From: Spirosoma telluris
GTDB taxonomy: Bacteria > Bacteroidota > Bacteroidia > Cytophagales > Spirosomataceae
Assembly: GCA_003259005.1 (NCBI GenBank)
Contig: QLII01000001.1
Span: 8,051,001-8,115,000, forward strand
Reading direction: 5' to 3'
DNA length: 64,000 bases
Shown here: positions 8,186 to 18,220 of the stretch, piece by piece
Layout: the number at the start of each line of letters is the position of its first letter
Numbering within the stretch: the first letter of the stretch is position 1
The notes under the pieces: generated by a model
Seen by the model: the letters and a program-made list of their open reading frames with translations, nothing else
Databases searched by the model: none
What the model was told of the DNA's origin: nothing
Translations under genes and position numbers: made by a program

Positions 8186-8617
8186 TTCAATCCGAACTTG
8201 AGAAAGTAGAGCCAAGTTTACCCTTGGTGTGAATACAACTGCCTGATGTCGAGTAGGAACTATCGTGGGGTCGCCTGGTTGGTATACCAGTTGAGCAAAT
8301 GGAGAAAGACGACTGGAGGTAAATTGATAGCGTACAAAAGAACCTGCACTAAACTTGTTAGCTGTATGCAATTCTCCTATCCATTCCCGCATCATCGAGC
8401 CTGCTACTCCAATCAATAATCGATTGGCTACATAGTATCCAGCTTGGATTTGTACGACACTACGATTCTCGATTAGATTACCTCGACCATAGCCATAACT
8501 AACAATAAGTTGCCGACAGCCTTTTCTTAAGGCTGTACTAGTGCTTCTTGAGGTGAGTTGTTGGGCAATTAATTGCCGTGGTATTGTTATTAGGCAGAGA
8601 TAGGGTGCTGTTTTCAT
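8090..8617 (-). pseudogene. Outer-membrane beta-barrel-like protein, 3' end replaced by a repeat
   Basis: The 175-aa frame has alternating hydrophobic strands typical of a small outer-membrane beta-barrel (VVQIQAGYYVANRLLIGVAGS, FSAGSFVRYQF, SPFAQLVYQP). Only about the first 144 residues belong to the gene. The last 31 (from ARALPIYFLG to the stop) are translated from the ACTAGT repeat at 8016-8185 and would not form the usual terminal barrel strand with a C-terminal aromatic residue. The N-terminus also lacks a clean signal peptide. I read it as a truncated, probably inactive gene. Its closest family is not recognised. Confidence 0.55.
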
Positions 8618-9046
8618 GCTGGGAAAGAGTTTTCCAACAACGCATCATTGCGTACGGCAAAACTACTCTATGATTAACTCCGCTAGGAGTGGACAATGGC
8701 GACAATAGCCCTTTCAATGTACCTTCCGACTTCGTCCTCACATGCCAGAAGTTTGAATAGTTTTGGACGAGGTTTTACCTTTCTGTACTTTAGCCAGCAA
8801 CTCTAGTTGTTAAGTAGGCATGAATTTGGATCGATACGCAGGTATCGCGCTGAGAGCATGTGCCTCTAAAAGCCAAAATCCAGGCAAATTAAGTAATTGG
8901 GTAGATTTATTAAATGCAGATTTTAGTAAATAAATTATTGAAAATCAGTCGCTTGGATTTTGTGTTCTTTGTGACTCTGTGTTTAATGAATTTGCCTAAA
9001 TACGTAGTTCGTCGACCAATTTTAGAATCAATTAATTGAAACACGT
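8618..9046. other. Intergenic stretch, no gene recognised
   Basis: It lies between divergent genes and should hold their promoters, but no clear TTG/TAnnTTTG pair is seen. TGTGTTCTTTGTGACTCTGTG at 8961-8981 echoes one arm of the repeat at 1772-1790. Confidence 0.4.
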
Positions 9047-9762
9047 ATGGTAGTAAAACAATATCTGATTATCGACGATGCGGAGCCCGATGCGTTTTAC
9101 TTGAAAGGTTTATTAAGCAGGTTCACGTTTTTTAATTTGGTTGGCATTGCGCCAACGATTGAGTCGGCGATTCAGTTTTTGTCTTCCCAATCGATTGATC
9201 TGGTCTTCCTCGATATTAGCCTTGACGGGCAATTGGGGCTAAGCCTACTTAAAACAGGCATGACATTACCCCCGTGATTATTACCAGCGCTTATCCAGAT
9301 TATGCCCTGGAAAGTTATGAAATTGGTAAGGCAGTTGATTATTTATTGAAACCGTTTACGGTAGAACGGCTACAAATTTCCCTTACGCGCGCTCTTCAAT
9401 GGCAAAACCAACCAACTGTTATTGAAAAAAATGAAATTTTCTTAAAGATGGGACGAAAAGCTCAACGCTTTGTCTTCCAGTCGATTGATTACATCGAAGC
9501 GTTTGGGATTTATTCTAAGGTGTATGCAGACAATCAGATGTATTTAGTGAATGAAGGACTCACGTTACTAATCGATCAACTTCCTGCCCGCCTGTTTATT
9601 CGGGTTCATAAATCATATGTTATAAATATTAATAAAATAACAAGCTACGATCGACATACAATCTGGTTGGGGCAAACAAAAATTCCCATTGGCCGTTCGT
9701 TTCGGCCTGGCCTGGAAGGGTTATTATCGGTATTTGATACGAATAGCAATGAAGAGCATTAA
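9047..9762 (+). CDS. LytTR-family response regulator (broken frame)
   Basis: Two adjoining frames together form one 238-aa regulator. Residues 1-76 begin a receiver domain, with acidic pair Asp10/Asp11 and phospho-acceptor Asp56 in VFLDISLDG. The second frame, from 9274, resumes with VIITSAYPDYALES and KPFTVERL, then a LytTR DNA-binding domain (FVFQSIDYIEAFG, FIRVHKSYVININKI). The frame changes at the C run 9269-9273; one more C would restore TLPPVIITSAYPDY and a family-sized protein. It may be an assembly error or a real mutation. The TPR histidine kinase 0.5 kb downstream is a likely partner. Confidence 0.85.
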
Positions 9763-9796
9763 TAATGGATTTTTCATAAGCAGACCTTATTCGTAG

Positions 9797-9826
9797 TTGG
9801 CCAAATTTGATTCTATAGATTCTACA
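9797..9826. repeat. Fragment of the AGATTCT repeat family
   Basis: TTGGCCAAATTTGATTCTATAG followed by ATTCTACAG matches the end portion of the ACTAGT-ended repeats (compare 45405-45430). It has no second arm and appears to be a relic. Confidence 0.5.
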
Positions 9827-9985
9827 GTTGCTAATCGTTAGGACTTACCTAAATCTAGTCAATCAACTACTTAAAGCATGAAATAAGTCGTTCATATCAA
9901 AAAAATAGATGTTCATATTGCTTAGTCACACAAGTATCTTTACTGTTAATAAATTTGCTCTGTTATTAACCTGTAAGTGTATAAA

Positions 9986-10171
9986 ATGGACGATAAAGAA
10001 CTAGCTGAGACATACACGAGTAAAATAGCCTCCGACTTTTATTCACCTGACAATGATCAACCTGGCAGCCCCATCATATCGAATGAGCTTGAGCACTTAA
10101 AATTTCAAAATTTATTAGCTCAGTATAAAGCGAAGGTATTTGAACGACATGCCTGTCTGTTTCTATCATAA
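9986..10171 (+). CDS. Small hypothetical protein
   Basis: This is a 61-aa acidic/polar protein starting MDDKELAETYTSKIASDF, with ATG at 9986; a GTG nine bases upstream is an alternative. It has no membrane segment or recognised domain. It sits between the LytTR regulator and the histidine kinase, all on the plus strand. It may be a real small gene or chance. Confidence 0.3.
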   Translation: MDDKELAETYTSKIASDFYSPDNDQPGSPIISNELEHLKFQNLLAQYKAKVFERHACLFLS

Positions 10172-10276
10172 CGTTAAAACCAGGTCTGCTTCGCTTCCAG
10201 GCCGCATACCACGTCTTTAGGGTATCGCATAGCAACAGCGTAACAGGTACGTTTTAAGTTGTGATTGACTCAGTCT

Positions 10277-12340
10277 ATGCGTTTGCTCCATTTTATTCAG
10301 GTATTGGTTCTTCTTGGGTCGACCGCAGGAGCTCAGTCCACGAAACTATCTGTGGCTACGCTTAAAGCTCAACTGCTTGTACAGCAAAGCGACAGCGCTC
10401 GTTTACAAGCATATATAGCCATTGCCCAGCATTATTTTGACGTCGACCAATACGATAGTCTGTATAAATACACAAAGGAAGGGCTCCGGGTGGTGAATCA
10501 GAGCCGTGATTATAGGGGCGATTTACACTATTTTTCGGCCCGCTATTATCGTCAACGTGGTTTGTATAGTCAGGCAATCACGTTTACCCGACAGGCAATC
10601 GGCTATGCTCAAACAGCCAACGCAGTTAAAAAGATCGTTGAGTTCCAGTATACGTTAGCTGTGATCTATTCAGATGCCGGTGATCTGTCGAGAGCGATTG
10701 ATCAGATTGGGGAGAATATAAGGTACCTGACCACCCATGAGGATATACCGACACTCGCAGCGAATTACCTCTTGATAATTGCCCTATATCGGGAATTGAA
10801 GAACCCCTCACTGGAGAAAGCATACACCCAAAAATATTTTGCCCTGGATAAACGAAACTGGCCAGCAGTTGATCGTATGTATGCATCAATACTAAAGGGG
10901 GAAATCCTGGAACAAAAAGGCCAATTCAAGCAGGCAGAGGGGGCCTATCAGGAAGGCTTGCGGTATGCACGTCTAACAAATAGTCCCTTCAGGGTAATTG
11001 ATGCGCTTGAAGTTGTAGGAATTAATTTACGCAATCAGCAGCGCTACAAGTTGGCCATCCAACTATTTGATGCGCAATTTCGCAAGGCACGTGCCTTAAA
11101 GAGCAGAGCATTGATGGCGATTGCCAAACGAGAATTAGCTCTGAGTTATTTGGCCTCTCAACGACCTAAAGATGCCTTGCGGGAAGCTCGATACGCTCTA
11201 TACTTATTCAGGCAAAATAAACAACCTGATGGTATAATCAGCTCATTGGGTACCTTAATGACCATATTGAAAGCGAATGGTCAGTATCAGGAGGCCTTAG
11301 GGATTTATGAAGAGCAACAACAGCTAAAAGAGAACACTTACTCTGAAAGAAATGCACAGAAGCTAGCCTATATGCAGGCCGTGTTTGACATCAAAACAAA
11401 AGAAAAAACGATTAAACTACTACAAAAAAACGCGCAGATTAATCTACTAAAAACGCTTCGTCAACAACAACAGCTTACCATTGCCCGGCAAACACAACTG
11501 GCCGCAGCCGTTATAATCGGTCTATTACTCACGCTGATAGGCTCAGTCTATTTCTTTCTGCGTAAATCCCAACGGGCTTATTCCGAATTAACTCATCAGC
11601 AAGAGCTTCTTCAGCAAACAGCCAATGAGTTGACCGAAGCTAATGCGGTCAAAAACAAACTATTTTCCCTGATTGGTCATGATTTGCGGAGTCCCCTGGC
11701 CAGTGTGAAGGTTACTATTCGACAAATCCAGGCAAATGATGATTCGTTCCCGGCTGCTAGGCTCCTGGTGAATCGTCTGGAAAGGCAGGTAGATAATATG
11801 CTCGGGTTGTTGACCAATTTATTAGACTGGTCAATGATTCAGTTAAATGGCTTCCATACTTTTTCAGAATCACTGCTTCTCGATCCACTCATCGGCGAAA
11901 TACTTAGTCTGGTCAGCGAACAACTACAGCAGAAGCAGTTGACAGTCATTAATCAAATCGACAAAACGCATTCGGCAATGGTCGATAAGCAGCAGTTATG
12001 CGTAGTTATACACAATATCCTTACGAATGCCATTAAGTTTACCCACCCAGGCGGCTATATCCGTATTCAATCAATTGGCTACGAAGACATTGTCGAATTA
12101 CAGATTCGAGATACAGGTATTGGTATGTCAGCTGAGCAGATCGAGGCTTTAGCGACATGGCCAGAAGTACGAAAGGGAACAATGGGAGAAAGTGGAATAG
12201 GGCTTGGCTTACGGATATGCCGCGAAATGCTGGCCCGTCAGGGAGGGCATTTGTTGATCGAAAGTAAATTGAATAAAGGCACGTTGGTCCGCATTCAATT
12301 GCCAACCTTGAGTTATCAGCTAAAACCTGATATGGCTTAA
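10277..12340 (+). CDS. TPR-containing sensor histidine kinase
   Basis: This 687-aa protein starts with a signal peptide (MRLLHFIQVLVLLGSTAGAQ). A periplasmic array of TPR-like helices follows over about residues 25-370, then a coiled coil, a membrane segment (AAAVIIGLLLTLIGSVYFF, near 410-430) and a second coiled coil. The kinase core has the H box LIGHDLRSPLASVK (His468), N box NILTNAIKFTHPGG, G1 RDTGIGM and G2 GIGLGLRICREML. It should phosphorylate a separate regulator, and the LytTR protein upstream is the natural candidate. ATG 10277 is preferred over the TTG at 10265 because it starts the signal peptide directly. Confidence 0.9.
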   Translation: MRLLHFIQVLVLLGSTAGAQSTKLSVATLKAQLLVQQSDSARLQAYIAIAQHYFDVDQYDSLYKYTKEGLRVVNQSRDYRGDLHYFSARYYRQRGLYSQAITFTRQAIGYAQTANAVKKIVEFQYTLAVIYSDAGDLSRAIDQIGENIRYLTTHEDIPTLAANYLLIIALYRELKNPSLEKAYTQKYFALDKRNWPAVDRMYASILKGEILEQKGQFKQAEGAYQEGLRYARLTNSPFRVIDALEVVGINLRNQQRYKLAIQLFDAQFRKARALKSRALMAIAKRELALSYLASQRPKDALREARYALYLFRQNKQPDGIISSLGTLMTILKANGQYQEALGIYEEQQQLKENTYSERNAQKLAYMQAVFDIKTKEKTIKLLQKNAQINLLKTLRQQQQLTIARQTQLAAAVIIGLLLTLIGSVYFFLRKSQRAYSELTHQQELLQQTANELTEANAVKNKLFSLIGHDLRSPLASVKVTIRQIQANDDSFPAARLLVNRLERQVDNMLGLLTNLLDWSMIQLNGFHTFSESLLLDPLIGEILSLVSEQLQQKQLTVINQIDKTHSAMVDKQQLCVVIHNILTNAIKFTHPGGYIRIQSIGYEDIVELQIRDTGIGMSAEQIEALATWPEVRKGTMGESGIGLGLRICREMLARQGGHLLIESKLNKGTLVRIQLPTLSYQLKPDMA

Positions 12341-12451
12341 ATTAGAGCGGGTCGACTGCCACCTTTTGACAAAAAAGCATCATTGCTACTATGTATGAAG
12401 GAACGAAAGGCTTTTGGGAAGCTACCTATAAGCAGTGCATTGCCAAAATGA

Positions 12452-12886
12452 TTGGCCTTTGCTATCGGTATACCTTCCCCATTACCCATCCGGTTTATCA
12501 ATCAGCCTGTGGTTGAAAACAAGTTAACCGAAATAGTGAGACCGATGGAGCACATTCAGTCAGACACTAAACCAACTTCTAAAAAAATTTTTGGTACGTT
12601 TTATGCCTCGGAGCTGTTTTGGTCGGCCGAAAACAATGAATTATACGTCAGGGGAAGCCACGTAAAAGTTAGTCTTAACACGCAAAAATTTACGGGAAGC
12701 GGTCAATTTTCCTTCTTGAATAAAGTAAGCTATTTGGTTGTTAATAGAACTCCCATGAATCTAAATGACACCATACCGCTTTCGGATAAGAAGTATAGTC
12801 TGGTCAAATTAACTCAGGAAGAGGCCCTTAAAAAATATGGCGATACCGCCAGAATGGGAGCTGTGGAAATAACGTTGGATGAATAG
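12452..12886 (+). CDS. Hypothetical protein with TonB-plug-like C-terminus (5' end uncertain)
   Basis: The frame is open from a TTG at 12452 and yields 144 aa. Its end (EALKKYGDTARMGAVEITLDE) resembles the short plug-like tail LYGEKGKNGVIEI found in many Bacteroidota TonB-related and M56-associated proteins. In the same frame an ATG lies at 12395, but a TGA at 12449 separates it, so the gene may have lost its true start through a mutation or a read error. It precedes the susC gene by 186 bases and could be part of its regulatory or envelope set, but I cannot name a function. Confidence 0.45.
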   Translation: MAFAIGIPSPLPIRFINQPVVENKLTEIVRPMEHIQSDTKPTSKKIFGTFYASELFWSAENNELYVRGSHVKVSLNTQKFTGSGQFSFLNKVSYLVVNRTPMNLNDTIPLSDKKYSLVKLTQEEALKKYGDTARMGAVEITLDE

Positions 12887-13008
12887 CTTATAAAAGCAAC
12901 GTGGACTCCCACCTTCGGATGGTGTTCATTAATCAAAGCATCAAAAGTCTGTTAATTTTATGTAAAATCGTTTGGTAGCTGTTTACAAACGATTGATATT
13001 CAATACAT

Positions 13009-13037
13009 ATTGGCGTAATGTCAGGAACGTACTTTTG
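13009..13037 (+). promoter_or_regulatory. Bacteroidota-type promoter for susC
   Basis: TTGG at 13010-13013 and TACTTTTG at 13030-13037 match the -33 and -7 elements of the major Bacteroidota sigma factor (TTG, then TAnnTTTG). Transcription would start near 13043 and give a leader of about 30 bases before ATG 13073. Confidence 0.7.
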
Positions 13038-13072
13038 CGGGAAATTACTTAAGTAATATAACCTGCTAACGT

Positions 13073-16000
13073 ATGAAGCCTATTTTACCCACCTCAATGC
13101 CACATCATTGGTCCCGGCAGAGAATTGAGATTCTCCCCCTGCGCCAATTAAGTGTGGCATTTTTGTTTTGTCTGCTGTCGGGCCTATCGGCGCTGGCGCA
13201 AACGGTCACGGGTCGGATTGTTTCCGGTGACGATAACCAACCACTACCCGGCGTGTCTATCGTTGTGAAAGGCACCAATGCCGGTACGACGTCCCGCGCC
13301 GATGGAACGTATTCAATCAACACTTCCTCAAAAAACACACTCACCTTCTCCTTCATTGGCTATGCTACTCAGGAAATAGCAGTTGGTAATCGGACAATAT
13401 TGGACGTAACCATGCAGGCTGGCGACCGAACGCTGGACGAGGTTGTTGTCACGGCGCTCGGTATCAAAAAAGACATCCGCCAAACAGGAGTAGCTATTCA
13501 AACAGTCGATGGGTCGCAACTGCTTAAAGCGCGTGAACCAAACCCGATTAACTCCCTTACTGGTAAAATAGCTGGCCTGACCATTGGAGCCAGCGCCGAA
13601 TTACTGGGTCGCCCCTCGGTGACATTGCGGGGAAATCAGGATGTGCTGTTCGTTGTCGATGGTATTCCTATCACATCCGATACCTGGAATATTAGTGCCG
13701 ATGACATTGATACATACACGGTACTTAAGGGCGCTTCTGCTTCAGCACTCTATGGTTTCCGGGGTAAAAACGGAGCTATTCTGATTACGACCAAGCGTGG
13801 TTCGAAAGACAAGCGTGGTTTCTCTGTGGAGGTCAATACGAGCCAGATGGTTGATCAGGGATTTATTGCGCTGCCTAAAGTACAGGATGAATATGGCCCT
13901 GGCGATCACGGGGTGTATGCCTTCGGGGATGGAAAAGGCAATGGCCTGAACGATGGAGATTATGATATCTGGGGGCCAAAATTCAGTGGTCAATTGATTC
14001 CGCAGTACGATAGTCCGGTTGTACCTGGTCAGACGTTTACGACCACATTCCCGAACGGGGCATCCTTTACCAGCAACCGCCAGCCAACGCCTTATGTAGC
14101 GCGGGGTAAAGATAATTTGACCCGTTTTATCCAGGCCGGTATTCTGTCGAACAACAACATTACGGTAGGCGCAACGGGCGACAAGTATGATCTACGTTTT
14201 TCGCTGTCGCACAACTACCAGCGCGGCCTGGTGCCGAATACGAAACTGAACGTTACTAACTTCAACATCACCGGCGGGTATAATTTTTCGCCCAAACTTC
14301 GTTTCGAGTCGAGTCTGAACTACAATCGCCAGTACACGCCCAACTTTCCTGATGTGAGTTATGGTCCTAATTCGTTGATTTACAATATTGTGATCTGGGG
14401 AGGTGCCGACTGGAACATCGACGATATGAAGCAGATCTGGCAGCCAGGCAAAGAAGGTACGCAACAGATTTATGCTGAATACCAACGATACAATAACCCT
14501 TGGTTTCTGGCTAAATACTGGTTGCGAGGTCATTATAACAACAACCTGTATGGGTATGCATCGCTGAAATATCAACTGGCCGATGGACTTCAACTGACGG
14601 GCCGGATTCAGGCTACTACCTACAGTCTGCTTCGTACAGAGAAGTTTCCCTATTCGGCAACGGTATACGGTCGTGAAGAAGCCCGTGGCGACTATCGCGA
14701 AGACCGTCGGAACCTGTTCGACAACATCAATCAGGTATTGCTTCAGTACAATAAGAAAGTTACGCCTGCGCTCTCGATCAATGCATTGGCTGGTGGCGAA
14801 GCCCGGATTTTTAATTATAATACCGATTATGCCAGCACCAACTACCTGAACGTGCCAGGGGTATATACACTGGGGAATTCGTCTAATCCAGTGCAGGGGG
14901 CTAGCTTCCAGTCGGACATGCGGGTGTTATCTGCTTATTATTCAGCCGACTTCAGCTTTCGGGATTATGCTACGCTGACTACCACGGGCCGTTTGGATAA
15001 ACTGTCAACGCTACCCAAAGGAAACGACGCTTATTTCTATCCGTCAGTGGCCTTAAGTACGGTACTGTCAGACTATATCGACATCCCGGCCCAAACAGGC
15101 ATTTCGTTCCTGAAACTCCGGGCGTCCTATGCCAATGTAAAAGATGGGTTGACTCAGTCAACGATTCAAAATGCCTTTAACCCATTCTCGGGCTATGGCT
15201 CTAATCCGCTTGGCTATGGCGATAACTACACCTCGTCTTATGGAGGGCCAACGTATCAAAACTCGGCCGTGTATTCGATACCATTGGCGTACAATAACAA
15301 ACCAGCCGCTTATTATACCAACACACTGAGTAACCCGAACCTGAAACCGAATTCGACTTCGCAAGCTGAAGTAGGGCTGGATATTCGTTTCCTGAACAAT
15401 CGCCTGGCATTAGATGGCGCTTATTACATCAGCAACGACGGTCCGCGCATTTTCACTCTTCCATCGTCAGAAGCAACAGGCTATACGGGGCGTCTGGTCA
15501 ATGGAATCAAAACCCAGAAAAAAGGAGGAGAAATTTCGTTGACGGGTAAAGTCATTCGTAGCCCGAAAGGATTTAACTGGGACATTGTAGCGAACTATTC
15601 GACCTACAAGGAAACCCTTAAAGAAGTCTATCCAGCAGGCGGTATCAACACACTGGCATCGAATTATTTTGTAAGTGGCAGCAGCGATAAACGCTATATT
15701 AATATTGGTGACCGGACAGACGGGTTCTACTCGGGGGCATTTGTTCGGACACAGGACGGCCAGATAATCAATGATTATTCGCAGGGTAAAGATGCCGCTG
15801 GTAACATAGTTTACTCCGGTGGTAGGCCAATTGTCAATCCTGTAGCTCAGTTTCTGGGGTATGTCAATCCGAAATTTGTTTGGGGCATTAACAACCGGTT
15901 CAACTATAAAAACTGGAACTTTAGTTTCCAATTCGATGGGCGTGTAGGCGGAGTAATCGTGGATTACATCAAGCAGAAAACCTACCAGGGGGGACGCAAT

Positions 16001-16477
16001 ATTGAAACGATACAAGGTGCGCTGGGAGCTGCTCGTGATAATGATGCGCTGGGTGTTAAGTCGTATTTAAGCGAAGGCGTCGTCAATATCGCCGTAGATG
16101 AAAAAGGGAATCAAATTCCGATCAACTACGATGTAAATGGAAATATAACGAACTATAGCCAGCTTAAATTTGCTCCAAATCCGCTTAAAACGTTTGAGCA
16201 GGACTACATTGGTCGCGTATATGGTCAGTCCGAAGCGTCGCTCATTAGCCGGAGCTTTGCGAAACTGCGTGAGGTCGTCATTGGCTACACACTGCCGCAG
16301 AAACTGCTCAAACCAATTGGGGTAAAACAGGCCAGTGTATCCGTAGTTGGCCGTAACCTGCTCTACTTCGCCGAGCGTACCGATGTCGATCTCGATCAGT
16401 TCGTAACGGGTGGCCGATCCGACCTGCAAACGCCGACTACCCGCCGGTATGGATTTAATTTAAACCTGACATTTTAA
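13073..16477 (+). CDS. SusC/RagA-type TonB-linked outer-membrane transporter
   Basis: This 1134-aa outer-membrane protein starts with a signal peptide ending near LSALAQ. A carboxypeptidase-D-like domain follows (VTGRIVSGDDNQPLPGVSIVVKG and ADGTYSI), then DEVVVTALGI as TonB-box/linker, a plug domain to about residue 240 (LFVVDGIPI, KGASASALYGFRGKNGAILI) and a 22-strand barrel ending in the aromatic-rich RRYGFNLNLTF. It imports large solutes using TonB energy, with the SusD-like lipoprotein as lid. Most SusC proteins take up glycans. Here the neighbours are phosphatases and a phosphonate oxygenase, so a phosphorus-containing ligand is a reasonable guess. It has its own promoter and a hairpin before susD. 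Confidence 0.93.
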   Translation: MKPILPTSMPHHWSRQRIEILPLRQLSVAFLFCLLSGLSALAQTVTGRIVSGDDNQPLPGVSIVVKGTNAGTTSRADGTYSINTSSKNTLTFSFIGYATQEIAVGNRTILDVTMQAGDRTLDEVVVTALGIKKDIRQTGVAIQTVDGSQLLKAREPNPINSLTGKIAGLTIGASAELLGRPSVTLRGNQDVLFVVDGIPITSDTWNISADDIDTYTVLKGASASALYGFRGKNGAILITTKRGSKDKRGFSVEVNTSQMVDQGFIALPKVQDEYGPGDHGVYAFGDGKGNGLNDGDYDIWGPKFSGQLIPQYDSPVVPGQTFTTTFPNGASFTSNRQPTPYVARGKDNLTRFIQAGILSNNNITVGATGDKYDLRFSLSHNYQRGLVPNTKLNVTNFNITGGYNFSPKLRFESSLNYNRQYTPNFPDVSYGPNSLIYNIVIWGGADWNIDDMKQIWQPGKEGTQQIYAEYQRYNNPWFLAKYWLRGHYNNNLYGYASLKYQLADGLQLTGRIQATTYSLLRTEKFPYSATVYGREEARGDYREDRRNLFDNINQVLLQYNKKVTPALSINALAGGEARIFNYNTDYASTNYLNVPGVYTLGNSSNPVQGASFQSDMRVLSAYYSADFSFRDYATLTTTGRLDKLSTLPKGNDAYFYPSVALSTVLSDYIDIPAQTGISFLKLRASYANVKDGLTQSTIQNAFNPFSGYGSNPLGYGDNYTSSYGGPTYQNSAVYSIPLAYNNKPAAYYTNTLSNPNLKPNSTSQAEVGLDIRFLNNRLALDGAYYISNDGPRIFTLPSSEATGYTGRLVNGIKTQKKGGEISLTGKVIRSPKGFNWDIVANYSTYKETLKEVYPAGGINTLASNYFVSGSSDKRYINIGDRTDGFYSGAFVRTQDGQIINDYSQGKDAAGNIVYSGGRPIVNPVAQFLGYVNPKFVWGINNRFNYKNWNFSFQFDGRVGGVIVDYIKQKTYQGGRNIETIQGALGAARDNDALGVKSYLSEGVVNIAVDEKGNQIPINYDVNGNITNYSQLKFAPNPLKTFEQDYIGRVYGQSEASLISRSFAKLREVVIGYTLPQKLLKPIGVKQASVSVVGRNLLYFAERTDVDLDQFVTGGRSDLQTPTTRRYGFNLNLTF

Positions 16478-16484
16478 CGAATCT

Positions 16485-16526
16485 CCTCTTCTCCAGCTCC
16501 TTTATCAGAGGAGTGGGAGAAGAAGG
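16485..16526. terminator. Imperfect hairpin between susC and susD
   Basis: CCTCTTCTCCAGCTCCT at 16485-16501 pairs with mismatches to GAGGAGTGGGAGAAGAAGG at 16508-16526, with no T run after it. It may stabilise the susC message or reduce read-through into susD. Confidence 0.45.
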
Positions 16527-16545
16527 ACAACGATTATTGATCATT

Positions 16546-18119
16546 ATGAAACTTCATAAATATATATATATCCCCGCAGTGGCACTGCTTCTGACATTGG
16601 GTGGCTGCGAAAAACCCTTCGATCAGCTTGAACAAGACCCAACCGCCCAACCACTGCACCCGCTTCGCTGGTATTCAATGGGGTAGTGAACGATTTGTAT
16701 AGTGCTGCCGGTGGAGGGGCCTGGAACGACCAGCAACGCTGGAACCAGTATTATGCCAGTAACTACAATTACTACGCGACAAATGACTACGCCTGGACAT
16801 CGACCGGATTTTATTATACAACGCTTAAAAACGTGGTCAAGATGGAAGCCGAAGCGAAGAAGGCGGGCTTGCCTGATGTGAACGCATATGCCGCGCTGGG
16901 TAAGTTTTTTCGAGCCTATTACTTCGATTGGATGACCAAGCGACTAGGAGACGTTCCGATGACGGATGCTTTGCAAGGATTGGATAATTCAACCCCGAAA
17001 TACAATACGCAGAAGGAGGTATACATCCAGATTTTGAAGTGGCTCGATGAGGCAAATGCCGACCTGACTACATTGATTGCCAAGTCGGATAATAACTTGC
17101 AGGGGGATATTTATCATGGCAATAGTCTGGCAAAATGGCAGAAAACGGTTAATACCTTTAAACTGCGGGTGCTCATCAGTTTGAGTAAGAAAGAGGCAGA
17201 TACGGATTTAAATGTAAAAGCTCGCTTCGCTGATGTAGTCAATAACCCGTCTAAGTATCCGGTGATGACCTCGACGGATGATAACCTGCAATACGTTTAC
17301 AATAGTACGTTTAATAAATATGCCCGTAATCCAGATAACTTCGGTCAGAACGCCACTCGCGAAAATATGACGGCTACGTACCTGGGTACCCTTACGAGCC
17401 TGAAAGACCCGCGTACCTTTATGGTCGCCGAACCGGCTGTTGCGCAGGTTAAAGCTGGGGTAAAACCAACAGACTTTGCTGCATTTGTGGGTGCTTCGTC
17501 GGGCGAGGACCTGGCTGTTATGTCGGCTAATGCTAACCAGGGCATTTACTCGTTCCAGAATCGCAAACGGTATTACAGTACTTACACCGCTGAACCATAT
17601 ATCATCTTTGGTTACCCTGAATTGCAGTTCATTATTGCAGAAGGTATTAATCGGGGCTGGGCGACAGGCAGTGCCGAAGATTATTACAAAAAAGGGATTC
17701 AGGCATCGTGGGGATTTTATGGGCTGAAAGATGGAGTCAATGATGTATTTTTCTCAGCCGACGGTGGGTATAAGGTATTCAATACCTATTCTGTAGATGT
17801 AAATTTTGCCGATTATTACGCCCAAGCCGCCGTCAAATACATGGGCAACACAACAGCAGGGTTGTCACAGATTCTGACGCAAAAATACCTGGCTTTGTTT
17901 CAGCAATCGGGTATGGAAGCGTTCTTCACCCAACGCCGGACGGGTATTCCTGCATTTCTGGTTGGTCCCGGCACAGGTAATAGTCAGCGAATTCCCAAAC
18001 GGTGGCAGTATCCCTCTACGGAACGCTCATATAATGTAGCTAATAATAGTACGGCTGTTACAAACCAGTTTGGTGCCACTGGCGACGATATTAATGCCGC
18101 TATGTGGATTTTACAGTAA
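16546..18119 (+). CDS. SusD/RagB-type surface lipoprotein (broken frame near 16642)
   Basis: The gene starts at ATG 16546 with a lipoprotein signal whose lipobox Cys lies in LTLGGCEKP. It runs in one frame to a stop near 16683, while the rest of the protein lies in another frame. Adding one A in the AA at 16641-16642 gives DPNRPTTAPASLVFNGV and joins the two, for 524 aa, the usual SusD length. The mature part has the SusD N-terminal helices (WNQYYASNYNYYATNDYAW, AYAALGKFFRAYYF) and a ligand-binding C-terminal half (QKYLALFQQSGMEAFFTQRRTG). It lies 68 bases after susC and forms the transport pair with it. It resembles the SusD/RagB homologues of the SusD-like 2 group. Confidence 0.88.
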
Positions 18120-18126
18120 TTGTACA

Positions 18127-18196
18127 AAATCTATGATAATGCCCAGACTGATAAGGTTTCAAAAATCTTATCGGTCTGGGACATTATCATAGATTT
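18127..18196. terminator. Long hairpin after susD
   Basis: Arms 18127-18155 and 18167-18196 pair over nearly 29 bases with one or two flaws (AATCTATGATAATGCCCAGA against its complement). There is no strong T run. It lies exactly between the susD stop and the metallophosphoesterase start, so it likely ends or protects the susCD message. Confidence 0.65.
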
Positions 18197-18220
18197 GTAT
18201 CTAAACCGTCTTAACCTGCA

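Noticed and set aside
9269..9277. Programmed frameshift in the LytTR regulator
   Set aside because: The C run could serve as a slippery site, but the same kind of one-base loss occurs in many unrelated genes here, so a sequencing error is simpler.
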